From the NCBI RefSeq assembly GCF_014648515.1, contig NZ_BMRG01000009.1, positions 78,791-142,790 of the forward strand: DNA of 64,000 bases. The letters run 5' to 3'. Position numbers and translations under genes: made by a program. Shown in pieces: positions 17,781-27,951 of this stretch. This DNA comes from Saccharothrix coeruleofusca (lineage in GTDB: Bacteria > Actinomycetota > Actinomycetes > Mycobacteriales > Pseudonocardiaceae). Each line of letters starts with the position of its first letter. Positions within the stretch are counted from its first letter, which is position 1. The notes under the pieces are model-generated. The model had not been told where the DNA came from and did not search any database. It saw nothing but the letters and a program-made list of their open reading frames with translations.

Positions 17781-19325
17781 GTGCTCAAGGCGGACGAGAC
17801 GATGCCTGCATTCGGTCAGGCGCTGTTGGGGCACCGGCGGGCGGCCGGTCTGTCGCAGGCGGACCTCGCCCGCGCGACGGGGATGAGCGTCCGCGCGCTG
17901 CGCGAGCTGGAGCGCGGGCGGGCGAAGTCGGCCCAGCAGCGCTCGGTCGCGCTGCTGGCCGAGGCGCTGGCGCTCAGCGGCGGCGAGCGGGAGCTGTTCC
18001 TGGCACTGGCGGAGCAGGGCCGTCGCCGCCGGAACCGGCCGGTCGACCCGGCGGTGCTGCACTCCCTGCCGCTGGTCACCGACCTGGTGGGCCGCGAGCG
18101 GGAACTGCGGGAGCTGAACGAGCTCAGCGCGCGGTCCTCGACCGGGGTCGTGGTCGTCACCGGCCCGCCCGGCGTGGGCAAGACAGCGCTTGCCGTGGCG
18201 GCGGCGCACCAGCTCGTGCGGAACTTCCCGGACGGCTGCCTCGCGATCGACCTGAACGGCGTCGGCGACCGGCCAGTGGCGCCGCGCGAGGCCCTGCGCA
18301 GGCTGCTGGTCGCGCTCGAGGTGCCGGGCGACCGCGTTCCGGAGGGGGAGGACGAGCGCGCCGAGCTGTTCGGGGTCCTCCTGCGGGAGCGGCGGGTGCT
18401 GGTGCTGCTGGACAACGCGCTCGACGAGGCGCAGGTCCGGCCGCTGCTGGGCGCCGGTCCCGGCGGCATGACGCTGGTGACCTGCCGTCGCGCGCTCAGC
18501 GGGCTCACCGCGGCGCACCGGATGACGCTCGTGCCGCTGACCCCGGCCAGCGCGGTGGAAGTGCTCGCTTCCGCACTGGGGGAGGACGTGCGGCGGACGG
18601 CGCCGGAGGCGGCCCTGGAACTGGTGTCCTGCTGCGGGAACCTGCCGCTGGCCGTGCGGATCGCGGGCAACCGCCTCGCGACGCGTCCGCACTGCTCACT
18701 GGCCCACTTCGCGGAGCAGTTGCGTGACGAGGAGGTGCGGCTGAACTCCCTGTCGGCGGGTGACCGCCAGGTGCGGTCGGCGTTCGAGGTCTCCTACCGG
18801 CGGCTGTCCCCGTCCGCGCGCCGGGTGTTCCGGCGGCTCGCGGCGATCCCCGGTGACGGCTTCGACGCCGAACTCGCCGCGGCGGCCACCGGTGTGCCGC
18901 CGAGCCAGGTGGGCGCCCCGCTCGACGAGCTCGTCGAGGTGTCCCTGCTGTACCGGGTGCCGGAGGGCCGCTTCCGGTTCCACGAGCTGATCCGGCTCTA
19001 CGCGGCGGAAGTCCTCGTGGACGTGGAGCCGGTGCGGACGCGGGAGGAGCTCCGCGACGCCCTGCTCGCCCAGTTCGGGCAGCGCGACCGGGACGAGTCC
19101 GGAGCTGCGCCCGACACCGGTGCGGGGACGATCGGCGACGACCGCGGGCGGGCGCTCCCGCACGTGGGTCGCGGGATGGAGCTGACGAGGCTCTGTCGCG
19201 GCGGGGCGAACCCGGTGGCGGGTGTCCCGGAAGCCCGGACGCGGGCGGTCCTTTCGCCTGCCCGCTCGGCGGACACGCGCCGTCCGGGTGGCGCGGGCGG
19301 TGTCGCGGGTTTGCTGTCGTGCTGA
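17781..19325 (+). CDS. HTH / NB-ARC regulator without C-terminal repeats
   Basis: The 514-residue protein begins with a Xre-type HTH (FGQALLGHRRAAGLSQADLA, then VRALRELERGR), followed by an NB-ARC ATPase with Walker A TGPPGVGKTALA near residue 126, Walker B VLVLLDNALDEAQVRPLL and CGNLPLAVRIAG. The GTG at 17781 aligns exactly with the start of the paralogue next door. After residue about 420 the sequence departs from that paralogue into a low-complexity Arg/Gly/Ala tail, so the TPR region is missing. This could be an eroded gene or a short-form regulator. Confidence 0.8.
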   Translation: MLKADETMPAFGQALLGHRRAAGLSQADLARATGMSVRALRELERGRAKSAQQRSVALLAEALALSGGERELFLALAEQGRRRRNRPVDPAVLHSLPLVTDLVGRERELRELNELSARSSTGVVVVTGPPGVGKTALAVAAAHQLVRNFPDGCLAIDLNGVGDRPVAPREALRRLLVALEVPGDRVPEGEDERAELFGVLLRERRVLVLLDNALDEAQVRPLLGAGPGGMTLVTCRRALSGLTAAHRMTLVPLTPASAVEVLASALGEDVRRTAPEAALELVSCCGNLPLAVRIAGNRLATRPHCSLAHFAEQLRDEEVRLNSLSAGDRQVRSAFEVSYRRLSPSARRVFRRLAAIPGDGFDAELAAAATGVPPSQVGAPLDELVEVSLLYRVPEGRFRFHELIRLYAAEVLVDVEPVRTREELRDALLAQFGQRDRDESGAAPDTGAGTIGDDRGRALPHVGRGMELTRLCRGGANPVAGVPEARTRAVLSPARSADTRRPGGAGGVAGLLSC

Positions 19326-19356
19326 TGGCGGCTGGTGCGCTGGTTAGGTTGGAGCG

Positions 19357-21615
19357 GTGGACGACAGGACGGACACCCCGTCGCAGTTCGGCGAACTGCT
19401 GCTGAGGCACCGGCGCGCGGCCGGTCTCAGCCAGCGGGCGCTGTCCCGGTTGTCCGGTGTCAGCGAGCGCGCCCTGCGTGAACTGGAACGCGGTCGGGCG
19501 CGCGCGGCGCAGCGCCGCTCGGCGGAGGTGCTGGCCGACGCGCTGGGGCTCGCGGGCGACGCCCGCGCCGAGTTCCTCGCCGTCGCGCGGGAGGGACGCA
19601 GGCGCACCGCGCGGGAAACCGCCGCGGGCGCGGCTGAGCTGCCCCCGCTGCCACCCGACCTGGTCGGCCGCGAAGCGGAGCTGCTCCGGCTGCGCGACCT
19701 GGTCTCCGCCCATCCCGCCGTGGCGATCGTGGGACAGCCCGGCGTCGGCAAGACCGTGCTGGCGACGTTCGCGGCGCAGCAGATGCGCGACCAGTTCCCC
19801 GACGGCTGCTTCGCGGTCGACCTGCGCGGCGTGGACGAGCAGCCGCTGCCGACGCGGGCGGTCTTCGAGCGGTTGCTCCGGGCGCTGGAGGTGCCGCAGA
19901 ACGAGATCCCGGCCACCGAGGCCGAGCAGTCCGGGGTGTACCGGGCGGTGCTGAGCAGGCGCAAAGCGCTGATCCTGCTGGACAACGCCGCCAACGAGGC
20001 GCAGGTCCGCCCGTTGCTCACCGCGGCGCCGGGCTGTCGCACCCTGATCACCTGCCGCCGCACGCTGGCGGGTCTGGAAGGGGTGCGCTGGCTCCAGCTC
20101 GGTCCGCTGGCTGACTCCGACGCCACCGCGCTGCTGCTGTCCATCGTCGGGGGCCGGGTCCGGGCCGCGCCCGGTGAGGCGGCGGAACTGGCGGCGCTGT
20201 GCGGCAACCTGCCGTTGGCGCTGCGGATCGCGGGCAAGCGGCTGGCCACCATGCCGCACTGGTCGCTGGACTACCTGGCCGGTCAACTGCGCGACGAGCG
20301 CATCCGGCTCACCTCGTTGTCGGCGGTGGACCTGCAGGTGCGGTCGGCGTTCGAGGTGTCCTACCGCCGCCTGTCACCCGGCGGCCGCACGGCGTTCCGC
20401 CGCCTCGCGGCCGTGCCCGGCGAGGACTTCGGCGTCGACCTGGCCCGGGTGGCGACCGGGATGACCGCCAGGCAGACCCACGCCCACCTCGACGAGCTGG
20501 TGGACGCCAGCATGGTGCTCCTCTGCGGGGAGCAGGGCAGGTTCCGCTTCCACGACCTGATCCGGATCTTCGCGCGGGAGCGGTGGGAGGCCGAGCACGA
20601 CCAGGCCGAGCGCGACCGGGTCACCGAGACCGTGCTGCGCCACCTGCTGAGCACGGCGTGCGCGGCGGGAGCGGTGTTCTTCCCCGACGGCGCGCGCAGC
20701 GACGAGTTCGCCTCGCTCGACCAGGCGCGCACCTGGCTGGAGCAGGAGGCCGCCAACTGGCTCGCGGCGGTGCGGGAGGCGGCGCGGCGCGGCTGGCACC
20801 GGGAAGTGCTGGAGCTGGCCAAGTCGATGCACTGGTACTCCGACGACCACTGGTTCACCGTGCCGTGGGAGGAGGTCTTCGGCGCGGGCGTGGCGGCGGC
20901 GCGGGAGCTCGGGGACCGGTCGTCCGAAGCGCAGCAGCTCAACTTCGTCGGCTGGGCGGTGCGGCGGGAGATCCCCGCGCTGGCGGCCCACGAGCAGGCG
21001 TTGCGCGTGGCCGTCGCGGCCGGTGACGAGTTGGAGCAGGTCTGGGCGCTCGGCTACTGCGGTTCGATCTACGCCAAGCTCGGCGACGGGGAGCGCGCGC
21101 GGGAGGCTCTTCGGCGGGCCGTGGCGCTGTCCGCCCGGTTCGACTTCTGGACCGTCCAGCTGCCGGTGCGCCACCGGTACGGGAGGCTGCTGCTCCGGCT
21201 CGGCGAGGCCGGGGAGGCGCTGACCGTCATGCTCGACCTGCTGGCGCAGGCGGAGGCCAACAGCGCGGGCGAGCTGCCGCTGCCGCGCAGGCGGCTGGTG
21301 GTGATCCTGATCGAAGGAGTCGCGCTGTGCCTGCACGGCATGGGGCAGTGCGAGCAGGCGGCGGACATGTTCACCAGAGCCGGCGCGGCCTACGTCGAGA
21401 ACGGCTCGAAGATGCTGGAGGCGTACGCGGCGCTGCGGGAAGGTCGTTGCCGGATCGACGCGGGTGACCACGAGCGGGCCGCCGCGGTGCTCGGACGCGC
21501 GCTCGCCCTGTACGCGGAGCTGGCGATGCCCGAGGAGCACGCCCAGGTGGAGGCCGAGCTGGCGCGGCTGCCCGGAAGCGGCGGGCGGGAAGCGCCCGCG
21601 ACCGGGTTCCGCTGA
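19357..21615 (+). CDS. HTH / NB-ARC / TPR transcriptional regulator
   Basis: The 752-residue protein has an N-terminal HTH (FGELLLRHRRAAGLSQRALS, ALRELERGR), an NB-ARC ATPase with Walker A GQPGVGKTVLA near residue 125 and Walker B LILLDNAANEAQVRPLL. A winged-helix-like region (RFRFHDLIRIFARERWEAE) and TPR-like helices fill the last 300 residues. It is a close tandem paralogue of the 17781-19325 gene, 31 bases downstream. Such proteins usually act as ligand- or ATP-gated transcription activators in actinomycetes; the DJ-1/ABC operon downstream is a candidate target. Confidence 0.85.
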   Translation: MDDRTDTPSQFGELLLRHRRAAGLSQRALSRLSGVSERALRELERGRARAAQRRSAEVLADALGLAGDARAEFLAVAREGRRRTARETAAGAAELPPLPPDLVGREAELLRLRDLVSAHPAVAIVGQPGVGKTVLATFAAQQMRDQFPDGCFAVDLRGVDEQPLPTRAVFERLLRALEVPQNEIPATEAEQSGVYRAVLSRRKALILLDNAANEAQVRPLLTAAPGCRTLITCRRTLAGLEGVRWLQLGPLADSDATALLLSIVGGRVRAAPGEAAELAALCGNLPLALRIAGKRLATMPHWSLDYLAGQLRDERIRLTSLSAVDLQVRSAFEVSYRRLSPGGRTAFRRLAAVPGEDFGVDLARVATGMTARQTHAHLDELVDASMVLLCGEQGRFRFHDLIRIFARERWEAEHDQAERDRVTETVLRHLLSTACAAGAVFFPDGARSDEFASLDQARTWLEQEAANWLAAVREAARRGWHREVLELAKSMHWYSDDHWFTVPWEEVFGAGVAAARELGDRSSEAQQLNFVGWAVRREIPALAAHEQALRVAVAAGDELEQVWALGYCGSIYAKLGDGERAREALRRAVALSARFDFWTVQLPVRHRYGRLLLRLGEAGEALTVMLDLLAQAEANSAGELPLPRRRLVVILIEGVALCLHGMGQCEQAADMFTRAGAAYVENGSKMLEAYAALREGRCRIDAGDHERAAAVLGRALALYAELAMPEEHAQVEAELARLPGSGGREAPATGFR

Positions 21616-21853
21616 GCCGCCCGCGGTCAGCGGCCGGGAACGAGGACCCCGCACGGGCTGGCGGTCGCGGTGGCGGCCTGCGGGAACTGATCCGGATGCG
21701 GTGGCGACTACTCCTACGAACGGCTTGGAGCGCACCCGGAGCCGTGGCGGGATTCGCTCCGGTGCCCGCCCACCCGCCCTCTTCCGGGAGTCGCGCCGAG
21801 TGGCGACCGCCGGTCGCCGCGAGCCGACACGACAGCGGTGAGGAGTTGCAGTC

Positions 21854-22501
21854 TTGCGCGTGGACATCGCCGTCTTCGACGGCATGGACGACTTGGACGT
21901 GGTGGGGCCGTTCTCGGTGCTGAGCCTGGCGGGCCGCGCCGGTCTCGGCGTGGCGGTGCGGCTGACCGCGGTCGCGGGGCCGGCCAAGGCGACCACCCAG
22001 GGCGGGTTGACCCTGCACGGGGGCCCGTGGGCGCCCCGGAACGCGGACGTGCTGATCGTGCCGGGAGGCGGGTACGCGACGGGTGGAACGGTCGGGGTGC
22101 GCGCCGAGATCGTCGACGGGCGGCTGCCCGCCGCGCTGGCCGCGGGGGCCCGGCCCGGCCTGGTCTTCGCCTCGGTCTGCACGGGCGCGCTGCTGCTGGC
22201 GGCGGCAGGTCTGGTGACCGGGCGGCCGTGCACCACGCACCACCGGGCCGTCGACGACCTGGCCGCGGCCGGTGGCGAGCCGGTCGAGGCGCGCGTGGTC
22301 GACGACGGCGACCTGGTCACCGCGGGCGGCATCACCTCCGGTCTGGACCTGGCGCTGTGGCTGCTGGAGAGGTTCCGCGGGCCGGAGGCGGCGGGCTTCG
22401 CGCAGCGGGTCCTGGAGTACGAGCGCAGGGAACCGCTGTGGCGCTCCGGGCGGCACGAGTCGCGGACTGCGGCCGACGAGCGGGAAGCGAGCGCTTGGTG
22501 A
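21854..22501 (+). CDS. DJ-1/PfpI family protein
   Basis: The 215-residue protein has the class I glutamine-amidotransferase-like fold with a nucleophile cysteine in FASVCTGALLLAAAGLVTGR and the VLIVPGGGYATGG strand. This is typical of DJ-1/PfpI proteins related to isocyanide hydratases and to the sensor half of GlxA-type regulators. The TTG start is supported by GAGGAG eight bases upstream. Its stop overlaps the start of the ABC binding protein (GTGA), so it is translationally coupled to a metal-chelate uptake operon. Function there is unknown. Confidence 0.8.
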   Translation: MRVDIAVFDGMDDLDVVGPFSVLSLAGRAGLGVAVRLTAVAGPAKATTQGGLTLHGGPWAPRNADVLIVPGGGYATGGTVGVRAEIVDGRLPAALAAGARPGLVFASVCTGALLLAAAGLVTGRPCTTHHRAVDDLAAAGGEPVEARVVDDGDLVTAGGITSGLDLALWLLERFRGPEAAGFAQRVLEYERREPLWRSGRHESRTAADEREASAW

Positions 22502-23517
22502 GGCGAGCACTGCTGGTCCTGGGCGCGGTGCTGCCGCTGCTCGCGGTGACCGCGTGCGGCGGCGCGCAGAGCCGGTCCTCGGCGGGGGCGGCGTCCTCGG
22601 CGACCGGACCGGTCACCGTCGAGGACTGCGCGGGCCGGGCCGTCACGTTCGGCACCATGCCGGAGCGGGTGGTGGCGCTGGACGGGTACGCCGCGCAGGC
22701 CCTGGTCCGGCTCGGCTTGGCGGACAAGGTCGTGGGCACCGGCTTCCCCGCCCCGTTCGCCGCGGACACCTCACCCCACCGCGAGCAGCTCGCGAAGATC
22801 CCGGTGCTGTCGGACAAGCCGCCGGTCACCGAGGTCGTCGCGGCGCAGCGGCCGGACGTGGTGGTGACCGCCTTCTCGGCGTTCGGCGGTCCACCCGGCA
22901 GCCCGAAGGACGCCGACCTGACCACGATGGGCGTCAAGGGGCTGACCGCGTGCATGCCCGGGGGCGGGGACGCGGGCGGTGGCGGCGCGCTGACCGACCT
23001 CACCCCGACCTACGACTACCTGCGCAAGCTCGGTGCCGTGTTCCGCGTCCCCGACCGCGCCGAGCAGGTCGTCTCGGAGCTGCGGGCACGTGCGCGGGCG
23101 GTGGCCGACCGGGTCGGTCCGGCGGGGGCGAAGCCCCGCGTGCTGGTGCTGCAGGACAACCCGGTGGCGGGGCAACCGATCCAGACCGCGGGCGTCAACA
23201 CCATCGCGCACGCCCTGATCACCATGGCAGGCGGGCAGAGCCTGTTCACCGACATCTCCTCGATGCACGCGGAGGTCTCGCCCGAGCAGGTCGTCCAGCG
23301 CGACCCGGAGGTGATCTGGGTCGTCACGGACTACACCTTCGCCAAGGTGAGGGGGCCGGAGCTGGTCGACGCGGTCAAGGACAACCCGCTGCTGGCGAAC
23401 ACGACCGCCGCCAAGCGCGGGAGGATCGTCTCGACCTCGCAGTTCCGGGTGTCCTTCCCCAGCCCGCTCAACGTCGACGGCCTGGAGCAGCTCGCGACCC
23501 AGATGCGCGGGGGCTGA
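22498..23517 (+). CDS. ABC transporter substrate-binding lipoprotein (siderophore/B12 type)
   Basis: The 339-residue protein starts with a lipoprotein signal whose lipobox is LAVTAC. The rest is a class III periplasmic-binding fold (TMPERVVALDGYAAQALVRLGL, then PVTEVVAAQRPDVVV). It delivers an iron-siderophore, haem or cobalamin-type ligand to the permease encoded next. An insertion with a glycine-rich PGGGDAGGGG stretch lies in the middle. The GTG start overlaps the previous stop; the permease ATG follows one base after its own stop. Confidence 0.88.
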   Translation: MRRALLVLGAVLPLLAVTACGGAQSRSSAGAASSATGPVTVEDCAGRAVTFGTMPERVVALDGYAAQALVRLGLADKVVGTGFPAPFAADTSPHREQLAKIPVLSDKPPVTEVVAAQRPDVVVTAFSAFGGPPGSPKDADLTTMGVKGLTACMPGGGDAGGGGALTDLTPTYDYLRKLGAVFRVPDRAEQVVSELRARARAVADRVGPAGAKPRVLVLQDNPVAGQPIQTAGVNTIAHALITMAGGQSLFTDISSMHAEVSPEQVVQRDPEVIWVVTDYTFAKVRGPELVDAVKDNPLLANTTAAKRGRIVSTSQFRVSFPSPLNVDGLEQLATQMRGG

Positions 23518-23518
23518 C

Positions 23519-24609
23519 ATGACCACCACCATCGACGAGCTCGCGGCCCCGGACGCCTCCCGCGCGCGGCGGCCGCGCGCGGCGGTCCTGCCCTACCCAG
23601 CCCTGCTCGCGGTGCTGGCCGCCGCGCTGGCCGGGTCGACGCTGCTGGCCACCGGTGTCGGCCCGGTCGGTGTCCCCGCCGACGAGGTGGCCCGCATCCT
23701 CGCCCACCACCTGACCGGTGGCGGTGACACCGCGGCCACCAGCGACCTGATCATCTGGCGCATCCGCTTCCCGCGCGTGCTGCTCGGCGCCGTCGTGGGC
23801 GCGGGCCTGGCACTGGCCGGGGCCGTCGTGCAGGGCGTCGTGCGCAACCCGGTCGCCGACCCGTACCTGCTCGGCCTGTCGCACGGCGCCTCGGTGGGCG
23901 CGGTCCTGGTGCTGACCACCGGAGCCGCGGCGCTGGGCGCGCTGACCCTGCCGGTGGCGGCGTTCGCCGGTGCCGCCGCCGCGATGGCGGTGGTGCTGGT
24001 GATGGCCCGCCACCGCGGTCGGCTGCTGCCGGTGCGGCTGATCCTGGTCGGCGTGGCCATCGGGCACCTGTTCGCCGGGGTCACCTCGTTCGCGCTCGCC
24101 CGCACCGACAGCTCCGCCGCCCAGCAGCAGATCATCTTCTGGCTCCTCGGTGGGCTGTCCGGCGCGCAGTGGGCCACCTTGCCGGTGCCCGCCGCGGTGG
24201 TCGCGGGAGGTGTCGCGCTGCTGCTGGTGCGGGCGCGGCGGCTGAACGCGCTGGTGCTCGGCGAGGAGGCGGGAGCCGCCCTCGGCGTCAACACCAGCAG
24301 GCTGCGCTGGTACCTGCTGATCCTCACCACCCTGGTGACCGGCACCGTCGTCGCCGTCTCCGGCGGGATCGGGTTCGTCGGGCTCATCGTGCCGCACCTG
24401 GCCCGGATGCTGGTCGGTGCCGACCACCGGCGGATGCTGCCGGTCACCGCCCTGCTCGGCGCGCTGTTCCTGCTGTGGGCCGACGTGGCCGCGCGGATGC
24501 TGATCTCGCCGGCGGAGCTGCCGATCGGCATCCTCACCGCGTTCCTCGGCGTGCCGTTCTTCCTGCTGGTCATGCGGGCCCGCGGCCTGGCCACCCAGGA
24601 GAGCGCGTC

Positions 24610-24613
<4 letters not shown>
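23519..24613 (+). CDS. FecCD-type ABC permease
   Basis: The 364-residue integral membrane protein has about nine to ten hydrophobic segments and FecCD family signatures: LRIPR-like IRFPRVLLGAVVGAGLALAG, QGVVRNPVADPYLLGLSHGAS, and the cytoplasmic ATPase-coupling region SGGIGFVGLIVPHLAR. It forms the channel of the uptake system. Its stop overlaps the ATPase start (ATGA). Confidence 0.93.
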
Positions 24614-25449
<836 letters not shown>

Positions 25450-25466
25450 GCCGCACGCCCGACCGA

Positions 25467-25483
25467 GGGCACCCGCGGTGCCC
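25467..25483 (+). terminator. Hairpin downstream of the uptake operon
   Basis: A perfect 7-bp stem (25467-25473 and 25477-25483) with a 3-base loop lies 18 bases after the ATPase stop. No T run follows. Confidence 0.5.
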
Positions 25484-25552
25484 GACATCAGGTGGTGACG
25501 GTGGTCACGGGCAGGAAGTGACGACCGCGCGGAAACCGCTGACAGCACCTCA

Positions 25553-25576
25553 CTAGCAAGAAACTAGCTACTAGCG
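25553..25576. promoter_or_regulatory. Triple ACTAGC motif upstream of the hydrolase operon
   Basis: ACTAGC occurs at 25553-25558, 25564-25569 and 25571-25576, in an AT-richer patch about 45 bases before the hydrolase start. The CTAG cores are self-complementary, so this may be an operator, perhaps for the HxlR regulator encoded at the end of the operon. Confidence 0.5.
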
Positions 25577-25617
25577 GGCCGCTTGCCGCGCTCCGGACCG
25601 GCGTTCACCCTGTCGGT

Positions 25618-26586
25618 GTGGAAGAAATGCGGTACATCAACGCCAACGGGGTGAACCTGGCATTCACCCAGAGCGGGACCGGGCCGCTCGTCGTGCTGTT
25701 GCACGGTTTCCCGGAGAATCACCACTCATGGCGCCACCAGGTCGAAGCGATATCCGCCGCGGGTTTTCAGGTGATCGCTCCGGATTTGCGGGGTTTCGGG
25801 GAGAGCGGTCGTCCCGAGCGGGTGGAGGACTACTCCGTCGTGCACTACGTGGGGGATGTGGTCGCGCTGATCGCGGCGGCCGGGGCCGACCGGGCCGTCG
25901 TGGTCGGTCACGACTGGGGCAGCGTGCCCGCCTGGGGGCTCGCGATGATGCGGCCCGACCTCGTGCGCGGCGTCATCGGGATCAGCGGACCGCCGATCCC
26001 GAGAGGACCGGTCGGCATGGCCACCGGCTCGAAGGGCGTGTTCCCGGACGGCAGGCGGTTCTACCTGGACTACTTCCAGGACCAGGGGGTGGCCGACGCC
26101 GAGTTCGACAGCGACCCGCGGGCGACGTTGCGGGGGATGCTGCACACGCTGAGCTACGAGAACCCGGCCGACGACGTCGACCAGCGGATGGTGGTCCGCC
26201 CCGGTGCGGGGATGCTCGGCACGTGGCGCGACCCCGGACGACTGCCCGGCTGGCTGTCCGAGCGGGATTTCGACGCTTTCGCGCGCCCCTACGAGGTGCA
26301 CGGATTCACCCCTTCCCTCGCCTTCTACCGCAATCTGGACCGCAACTGGGAGTTGACCGCGCCGTTCGAAGGCGTCCGGTTGACCGCGCCCGCCATGCTC
26401 GTCCTGGGGGAGCGGGACGTGGTGCGATTCATGCCCGGTGTCCCGGAACTCGTCGAGCGGCTCCCGGACGAGCACCCCGGTTTTCGTCGGACGCTGGTCG
26501 TCCCCGGCGCCGGGCACTGGGTGCAGCAGGAGCAGCCCGAAATCGTGTCGAAAACCATCATCGAATTCCTCGAGGAGTTGTCATGA
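25618..26586 (+). CDS. Epoxide-hydrolase-like alpha/beta hydrolase
   Basis: The 322-residue enzyme has the oxyanion motif LLHGFPENHHSW, the nucleophile elbow VGHDWGS with aspartate (near residue 99), cap-domain tyrosines (including SLAFYRNLDRNW) and the catalytic histidine in PGAGHWVQQEQP. Aspartate as nucleophile plus the cap tyrosine points to an epoxide hydrolase rather than an esterase. The start may be GTG 25618 or ATG 25627. Its stop overlaps the cupin start (ATGA). Confidence 0.85.
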   Translation: MEEMRYINANGVNLAFTQSGTGPLVVLLHGFPENHHSWRHQVEAISAAGFQVIAPDLRGFGESGRPERVEDYSVVHYVGDVVALIAAAGADRAVVVGHDWGSVPAWGLAMMRPDLVRGVIGISGPPIPRGPVGMATGSKGVFPDGRRFYLDYFQDQGVADAEFDSDPRATLRGMLHTLSYENPADDVDQRMVVRPGAGMLGTWRDPGRLPGWLSERDFDAFARPYEVHGFTPSLAFYRNLDRNWELTAPFEGVRLTAPAMLVLGERDVVRFMPGVPELVERLPDEHPGFRRTLVVPGAGHWVQQEQPEIVSKTIIEFLEELS

Positions 26587-27125
26587 CCTTCTTCCCGCCC
26601 ACCGCCGACGACCCCGCCTGGACGGCCCGCCGCGCCGTGATCGTGCCGAGCGGGGAAGGCGAGACCAGGGTGATCAACGGCGACGTCTTCACCGTGAAGC
26701 TCAGGGCCGCGCTCTCCACCGGCTCCCTGGGGTTCCTGGAGGCCGACGTCCCACCGGGCATCGGCGCCGACCCGCACGCGCACGGCACCGAGGACGAGGC
26801 CTTCTACCTCGTCTCCGGCGACGTCGAGTTCCTCAACGGCGACACCAGGCGGCTCTGCCGCGCGGGCGACTTCGTGTTCATCCCGCGCGGCACCCGGCAC
26901 GGCTACACCAACGTGGGCAGCGGGACCGCGAAGCTCCTCGTCTTCTTCACCCCCGGCGGCGCCGAGGACTTCTGGCTGGAGGTCGGCGAGCCGCCGACGC
27001 CGCGGAACATCGGGGTGCCGTGGAACGAGGAGCAGTTCAAGGCGATCGAAGACCCCCTGCGGCGGTACAACATGACGATGTACCCCGAGGAGTTCGCTCC
27101 TCACCGGCGCAATGGGAAAGAGTGA
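26583..27125 (+). CDS. Cupin-domain protein
   Basis: The 180-residue protein has one cupin domain with the metal ligands in DPHAHGTEDEAFYLVSGDVEF and PRGTRHGYTNVG. It resembles quercetin-dioxygenase-like or isomerase cupins. It is translationally coupled to the epoxide hydrolase, so the two probably act on the same small aromatic or oxygenated compound. No specific reaction can be assigned. Confidence 0.78.
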   Translation: MTFFPPTADDPAWTARRAVIVPSGEGETRVINGDVFTVKLRAALSTGSLGFLEADVPPGIGADPHAHGTEDEAFYLVSGDVEFLNGDTRRLCRAGDFVFIPRGTRHGYTNVGSGTAKLLVFFTPGGAEDFWLEVGEPPTPRNIGVPWNEEQFKAIEDPLRRYNMTMYPEEFAPHRRNGKE

Positions 27126-27168
27126 GCGGACGCTTCGCGTGGCGCTCGCATCGCGGTAGCATCGCGTG

Positions 27169-27549
27169 GTGAGCGCGAATGCCGAAAGGGCCTGGCCCAC
27201 AGCGCACGACGACGAGCGCTGTCGGACTTTCGTCCCACTGCTGGAACTGGTGGGCCGCCGCTGGGTGGGATTGATCATCCTCGCCGGAATGCGCGGTGCC
27301 GAACGATTCGGCCAGTACCGGGCGATGGTCGGCGGAATTTCCGACAGCGTTCTGTCGCAGCGGTTGAAGGAACTGACCCGGTGCGGGCTGATGAACCGCA
27401 CGGTCGTGCCGACGACCCCGGTGACCGTGCGCTACCGGCCGACGGCCGACGGCGTCGCGCTGGTCGCGGCGCTGCAGCCGCTGATCGATTTCGCCAACCG
27501 GACGCGGCTGTTCGACGCCGCCCCGGCGGACTGCTCGACCGGCGGCTAG
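27169..27549 (+). CDS. HxlR-family transcriptional regulator
   Basis: The 126-residue winged-helix protein has the HxlR signature: FVPLLELVGRRWVGLIIL, then GGISDSVLSQRLKELTRCGL and the wing VRYRPTADG. Adjacent GTG codons at 27166 and 27169 are both possible starts. It is the third gene of the hydrolase/cupin operon, 43 bases after the cupin stop, and may control the operon through the ACTAGC motifs. An 11-base-spaced repeat GCATCGCG (27148 and 27159) lies just upstream. Confidence 0.82.
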   Translation: MSANAERAWPTAHDDERCRTFVPLLELVGRRWVGLIILAGMRGAERFGQYRAMVGGISDSVLSQRLKELTRCGLMNRTVVPTTPVTVRYRPTADGVALVAALQPLIDFANRTRLFDAAPADCSTGG

Positions 27550-27951
27550 GCGATCGCCATCCGCCCTGGTGCGGAGAGGTGTCATCGAGCTCCTGCGGTC
27601 AATGGAGGGGTAGGAAGTTGCAACCGTCCAACCGTGGCAGCGAGTAGCTGATCTCGTCGCCGGTGAGGTCACCGGGAGTGGGAAGTCACCCTGGAACCGG
27701 TGGCGGCGAGCCCGAGGGGTAAACCGGGCGACGCTGTGGCGGCAGTGCCGCGGACGAGCCTGAGCAAGCTTTTCTCCTTTTCTTCCGGTGAACCGGGTCG
27801 CCACGCCCGCGCCGGTCCGGGGCAACCCGCCGATAATCGCACTGCCACCTACTCGCCGGGTGGTGCCTCGCGGCGCAATTGGGCAAATCGGATCACCCGC
27901 GCCGGGGCAGGATTCGACGGCCGCCCTGGCCGCTGCGCGTTCCCGATTCGC
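27550..27951. other. 402-base stretch with no recognisable gene
   Basis: No open frame here has convincing actinomycete codon use or a recognised motif. A pyrimidine-rich patch lies near 27770-27785. It separates the plus-strand HxlR gene from the convergent SnoaL-like gene and may be decayed sequence. Confidence 0.5.
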
